From positions 1 through 8,513 of the forward strand of contig DAOVBT010000059.1 in the NCBI GenBank assembly GCA_030670375.1: a stretch of DNA of 8,513 nt. The letters run 5' to 3'. The notes beneath the pieces were generated by a model that worked only from the letters and a program-made list of their open reading frames with translations, was not told where the DNA came from and did not search any database. Every line of letters starts with the position of its first letter. The first letter of the stretch is position 1. The position numbers and the translations under genes were made by a program. The stretch comes from Candidatus Aminicenantota bacterium. GTDB lineage: Bacteria > Acidobacteriota > Aminicenantia > Aminicenantales > Aminicenantaceae. This document shows, piece by piece, positions 6,248 through 8,513 of this stretch.

Positions 6248-6922
6248 TTATCCCCTAGTCACTTCTTTAAATATTTCCCTTTTCCATTTATTAAAAAATC
6301 CCTGAAGCTCATCAAAAGGACATGGTTTCAATAGGAGAAGCATTTCAGCAGAATCATCAGAAAATTCATTGATCCTTTCCATAGCTGTGCCAAGCCAGTA
6401 AAGATCGAATCCGGGATCTTTTTTTGTAGCATCTTCGATAAGCTCTTTTTTGCCGAACTTCTCCTTCACCAAAAAATAGACATCCACAAAATCCCTCAAA
6501 TTTGCCCTTCCAAACACTGTGAGCAGTTTGTTTGCAGCAAGATCCCGGAGACTGTCTATTTTTAATCCCTCATAATCTTTCGATTGTTGCAACTCCTCAA
6601 GCCGGTATGGCGAATCCAGAGCGATGTGGATGATTGTGGAATCATCGGGGGAGGATACGGCAAGTTCGGTGAAGGAGTGAAGGGCTCTCGTCTTTTCGAC
6701 TTCGAATCCTTCTTTTCCTAAGTGATCTGCAATTTTATGACTAATAGAGGGAATTAGCTCTTCCTCGGATGTGAAAAAATCCAAGTCATGGCTTTTCCGG
6801 TGATAGAGGTAAAATGCCGAGAGGGCTGTGCCTCCAGTCAGATAAAAAAATTCAAGCTCAGGGATCTTACAAACAGATGTGAGGATTTTTCTCTGGATAT
6901 TATCCAGTATTTCCAAGCCCAT
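6248..6922 (-). CDS. AbiEii/AbiGii-type nucleotidyltransferase, probable toxin
   Basis: A 224-residue protein of the AbiEii-type minimal nucleotidyltransferase family. Members transfer nucleotides to RNA or protein targets and act as toxins in abortive-infection/type IV-like modules. The NTase signature is clear: L-T-G30-G31-T-A-L, then R42-x-S-x-D46-L-D48-FF, with the two metal-binding aspartates. The C-terminal family motif also fits: DLAANK132 ... R139 ... R143-D144-x-x-D147-VYFL. The ATG at 6922 sits directly against GGGAGG (6928..6923) with no spacing. An in-frame TTG at 6916 has ideal 6-base spacing and would give 222 residues, so the true start may be the TTG. It overlaps the upstream partner by 23 bases. 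It looks intact. The target nucleotide and substrate cannot be read from sequence. Confidence 0.88.
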   Translation of the reverse strand: MGLEILDNIQRKILTSVCKIPELEFFYLTGGTALSAFYLYHRKSHDLDFFTSEEELIPSISHKIADHLGKEGFEVEKTRALHSFTELAVSSPDDSTIIHIALDSPYRLEELQQSKDYEGLKIDSLRDLAANKLLTVFGRANLRDFVDVYFLVKEKFGKKELIEDATKKDPGFDLYWLGTAMERINEFSDDSAEMLLLLKPCPFDELQGFFNKWKREIFKEVTRG

Positions 6923-7148
6923 CCTCCCAAAACGATCTCACCTCTTTTGGCAGATATCTTTTAATCCTGTTGAATGACTTCTTTAAAACCTCTGGTTTAA
7001 TCACCTTCATCAATTTTCTGATGTCTTCAGCCTTCCCGTGAGAAAGAACCTGTTGAACAAACATATCCAGTTGAGACGGATCTTCCAGGTTGAGTTCCGC
7101 ATCGTCCTTTAGATACCAGAATAGTCTTTTTTCAGGGGTGATCTTCAT
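6900..7148 (-). CDS. Small DUF6922-like partner, probable antitoxin of the AbiEii-type gene
   Basis: An 82-residue protein overlapping the nucleotidyltransferase by 23 bases. Its pattern is LFWYLKD near residues 9-15, then a helix with FVQQVLSHGKAEDIRKLM (30-47), KPEVLKKSFNRIKRYLPKEVRSFWEDGLG (51-79). This resembles the small DUF6922-type proteins that commonly sit just before AbiEii-type nucleotidyltransferases and are taken to be antitoxins. I recall that association and did not test it. It does not look like the AbiEi winged-helix antitoxin, so the module is not a classical AbiE pair. No Shine-Dalgarno precedes the ATG; a strong extended -10 box at 7157-7165 suggests a leaderless or near-leaderless message. 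The only in-frame stop separating it from the zinc-ribbon stub at 7158-7202 is that stub's own TAA. Confidence 0.72.
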   Translation of the reverse strand: MKITPEKRLFWYLKDDAELNLEDPSQLDMFVQQVLSHGKAEDIRKLMKVIKPEVLKKSFNRIKRYLPKEVRSFWEDGLGNTG

Positions 7149-7156
7149 TGATCGTG

Positions 7157-7165
7157 ATTATAACA
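7157..7165 (-). promoter_or_regulatory. Extended -10 promoter before the DUF6922-like gene
   Basis: TGTTATAAT on the minus strand is a perfect extended -10 (TGn plus TATAAT). No -35 match is found 16-18 bases upstream, as is usual for extended -10 promoters. The expected start is near 7150, two bases before the ATG at 7148, so the transcript would be essentially leaderless. The box overlaps the stop codon of the zinc-ribbon stub. Confidence 0.5.
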
Positions 7166-7202
7166 TAATTACATTGGTAGCATCACATTTCGGGCATTTC
7201 AT
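7158..7202 (-). pseudogene. 14-codon zinc-ribbon stub of a kinase-family gene
   Basis: ATG at 7202 opens M-K-C-P-K-C-D-A-T-N-V-I-M-L and stops at TAA (7160..7158). The first ten codons match the first ten of the kinase-TPR gene at 23 of 30 bases (MKCPKC..N), and the similarity ends sharply after the Asn codon. Only the first CxxC of the ribbon is present. The ATG lies one base after the propeller stop codon, a spacing typical of translationally coupled genes. The simplest reading is that a kinase-family gene once followed the propeller gene directly and was lost or replaced when the nucleotidyltransferase module arrived. The short length means chance cannot be fully dismissed. Confidence 0.55.
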
Positions 7203-7203
7203 T

Positions 7204-8274
7204 TTAATACTCGATGCACTTTAAAAATAACTCGCCCTCATTGTCTTCATACGCATAAACCAACCGGTTTTTATCCAACAGACCAAAACATCTCGCACCC
7301 CCATCGATGTCGATGCTGCGAATCAACTTATAAGTCTTGGTGTCGATGACGTCGATCCTCATCTGTATAGGAGGGAGGCTATCGCTGTCCCCCTTTTTGG
7401 CCCTTTTCATGTAACTTTCTGTGAATGTCAAAAGATAAAGCTTCCCATCCGGCCCGATTTCGGCATCCTGTGTAATCATATCCATAGTCGCCTGCATCCG
7501 AATGATTCCATCTTTGTCACTCGATTGATGAATAAGCTTTGGAGCTTCCGGTTTGTAAGGCAATGGCCTGTCGAATTCGCCGATTTTATTGCCATCCAGG
7601 TCAAAAACTTGGATCACGTTGATCGCAAAATGAGGAAGGAAGAGTTTTTTATCCTGTGATATGGTCAAGCAAACACGATGTTTGATTGCCCTCAAGAAGG
7701 GCTGGGATTCGGGGAAATCATCGACGGATATGCTCTGGGTCACATTCCCTTCTTGATCAAGGACATTGACCAAAGGCTGGATCTCTTTTTCAGAACGAAA
7801 CTGCGGGCTGTAACCGCTGGAACCATAAATGGAGATGGTGTAAATCTTATCATCTAAAAAAATGAGATCTGCGACATCGACTGTCTTGGGGCTTATCAGT
7901 TTGACGAATTCCCCGGATTTGTCGAAGAGATGAATCCGTTTGTTGTAATGATCTGCAACAGCCAATTCTCCATCTTCGAAGATAAATAGTCCACTGGGCC
8001 GCGAAAATTCACCAGGGCCCTTGCCTTCACGTCCGACGATTTTTTGCAATTTCCCTTCGAAATCAAAAACGAGGATGCGATTGTTGCCGGAGTCAGCGAT
8101 ATAGATCAGGGAACGCCCGTGGTCAACTTCGATATCAGAAGGCATGTGTAAAAAATCATCCTCATCGAAGTAGGAAAAAGACCAGATGGTTTTGGAAGGG
8201 GTTGCCCAAAGGAAAAACACAGATAGAACTACCAGAATGAGCAGAATAATAAGAGTAGACTTTTGCTTTCCCAT
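7204..8274 (-). CDS. Membrane-anchored six-bladed beta-propeller (NHL-type) protein
   Basis: A 356-residue protein. Residues 1-6 are basic and 7-23 form a hydrophobic helix acting as an uncleaved anchor or signal peptide; there is no lipobox cysteine. From about residue 30 it reads as NHL-type propeller blades. The clearest is PSDIEVD...LIYIADSGNNRILVFDFEGK (45-75), followed by GREGKGPGEFSRPSGLFI (81-98) and LAVADHYNKRIHLFDKSGE (104-122). Later blades at about 170-350 are more divergent (FAINVIQVFDLDGNKIGEF, IQMRIDVIDTKTYKLI). Such propellers bind ligands or proteins outside the cytoplasm; no catalytic residues can be assigned. AAGGAG lies 9 bases before the ATG. It is the first gene after the 8304-8333 promoter and may be co-transcribed with those downstream. 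Confidence 0.85.
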   Translation of the reverse strand: MGKQKSTLIILLILVVLSVFFLWATPSKTIWSFSYFDEDDFLHMPSDIEVDHGRSLIYIADSGNNRILVFDFEGKLQKIVGREGKGPGEFSRPSGLFIFEDGELAVADHYNKRIHLFDKSGEFVKLISPKTVDVADLIFLDDKIYTISIYGSSGYSPQFRSEKEIQPLVNVLDQEGNVTQSISVDDFPESQPFLRAIKHRVCLTISQDKKLFLPHFAINVIQVFDLDGNKIGEFDRPLPYKPEAPKLIHQSSDKDGIIRMQATMDMITQDAEIGPDGKLYLLTFTESYMKRAKKGDSDSLPPIQMRIDVIDTKTYKLIRSIDIDGGARCFGLLDKNRLVYAYEDNEGELFLKCIEY

Positions 8275-8303
8275 GAATGGAGACTCCTTTTAAGCCTGAT
8301 AAG

Positions 8304-8333
8304 TTTATATCACAGGAATAAACTCGAGGTCAA
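8304..8333 (-). promoter_or_regulatory. Promoter of the propeller gene
   Basis: TTGACC (8333..8328, 5/6 match to -35) lies 18 bases from TATAAA (8309..8304, 5/6 match to -10). The -10 is preceded by TGA, making an extended -10. Transcription would begin near 8297 and give a leader of about 22 bases that contains the Shine-Dalgarno. This is one of the two best sigma70-type promoters in the window. Confidence 0.65.
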
Positions 8334-8370
8334 TTTGAAAGAAAACGAAAGAGACTAGCGTTTCCTTTTT

Positions 8371-8513
8371 TCATAAAAAACTCTTAAATTTTATTTTTAT
8401 GACTTTACCAGCTAAATCGAAATGCCTATCCATATGGACAAGAGTACAATCCGAGGATTTGGCACAGGAGACAATGATTGTGTCGACAAGAGGAAGGCTC
8501 AGTCCTTTCTTTC
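8371..8513 (-). CDS. C-terminal part of a PIN-domain (VapC-like) toxin, cut by window edge
   Basis: The last 47 codons of a gene entering from the right edge, ending at TGA (8373..8371). The peptide runs KKGLSLPLVDTIIVSCAKSS and continues through TLVHMDRHFDLAGKV to KSFL. This is the usual C-terminal half of a PIN-domain toxin: the third acidic residue in L-V-D-T-I-I and the fourth in H-M-D-R-H-F-D, with the D-x-H-F motif typical of VapC proteins. It is not closely similar to the VapC at 2312-2752, so it belongs to a different subgroup. The N-terminal half with the first two acidic residues, and any antitoxin, would lie beyond 8513. The final lysine-rich KIKFKSFL tail is followed by a 96-base AT-rich gap. 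Confidence 0.8.
   Translation of the reverse strand, partial: KKGLSLPLVDTIIVSCAKSSDCTLVHMDRHFDLAGKVIKIKFKSFL

Noticed and set aside
5388..6305. A 305-codon open frame on the plus strand opposite the kinase domain
   Set aside because: It lies antisense to a clearly conserved kinase with intact motifs, and its translation shows no recognisable domain. Long antisense frames are common opposite such genes.
7148..7158. Stop-codon readthrough joining the zinc-ribbon stub to the DUF6922-like protein
   Set aside because: The two are in the same frame with one TAA between them, but that has a one-in-three chance and no readthrough or recoding signal is visible.
8341..8371. Weak hairpin GAAAACG...CGTTTCC followed by a T-run on the plus strand
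   Set aside because: The stem is about 7 pairs with one wobble and a long loop. The T-run favours the plus direction, where no gene ends. On the minus strand it could be a weak terminator for the PIN toxin, but the support is too thin to call.

Overview
This window most likely comes from a bacterium of the Candidatus Aminicenantes / Acidobacteriota type. I infer this from gene style, not from any marker gene. The clues are a Ser/Thr kinase with an N-terminal zinc ribbon (MKCPKC...NPET..FC..CG), one membrane helix, a CsgG/TolB-like segment and a long TPR tail, together with a membrane-anchored NHL-type propeller and an S9 peptidase. Every gene I can support is on the minus strand, so the biological order runs from high to low coordinates. 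No rRNA, tRNA, CRISPR array, transposase or insertion sequence is visible. No gene-free stretch exceeds about 120 bases.

In transcription order: (1) the C-terminal end of a PIN-domain toxin (8371-8513) enters from the right edge. (2) A promoter and a membrane-anchored six-bladed-propeller protein (7204-8274) follow. (3) One base after the propeller stop codon is a 14-codon stub that starts like the kinase family (MKCPKC) and then hits a stop. (4) A two-gene module follows (6248-7148): a small DUF6922-like protein and an AbiEii-type nucleotidyltransferase. (5) Next is the 1047-residue kinase-TPR protein (3084-6227). (6) Two toxin-antitoxin modules lie back to back: vapBC (2312-2964), then mazEF (1706-2280). 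(7) Last come a secreted single-domain S9 peptidase (527-1633), an unrecognised 119-residue helical protein (147-506) and a 35-codon zinc-ribbon ORF (2-109) that copies only the start of the kinase family.

The window is therefore a small toxin-antitoxin island threaded through kinase/propeller genes. Three modules are complete or probable and a fourth is cut by the edge. The regulatory DNA is clear. The vapBC promoter carries a perfect 10-bp inverted repeat over its -10 box. The mazEF promoter carries a perfect 8-bp inverted repeat between or over its core boxes. Both fit autorepression by ribbon-helix-helix antitoxins. The kinase family's 5' end occurs three times, once complete and twice as stubs next to unrelated genes, which suggests that these 5' ends are recurrent breakpoints or insertion points.

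I did not see a convincing new multi-gene machine. The best candidates for one are the DUF6922-like/AbiEii/kinase-TPR neighbourhood, where a kinase gene sits 20 bases behind a nucleotidyltransferase toxin gene, and the unrecognised 119-residue protein.
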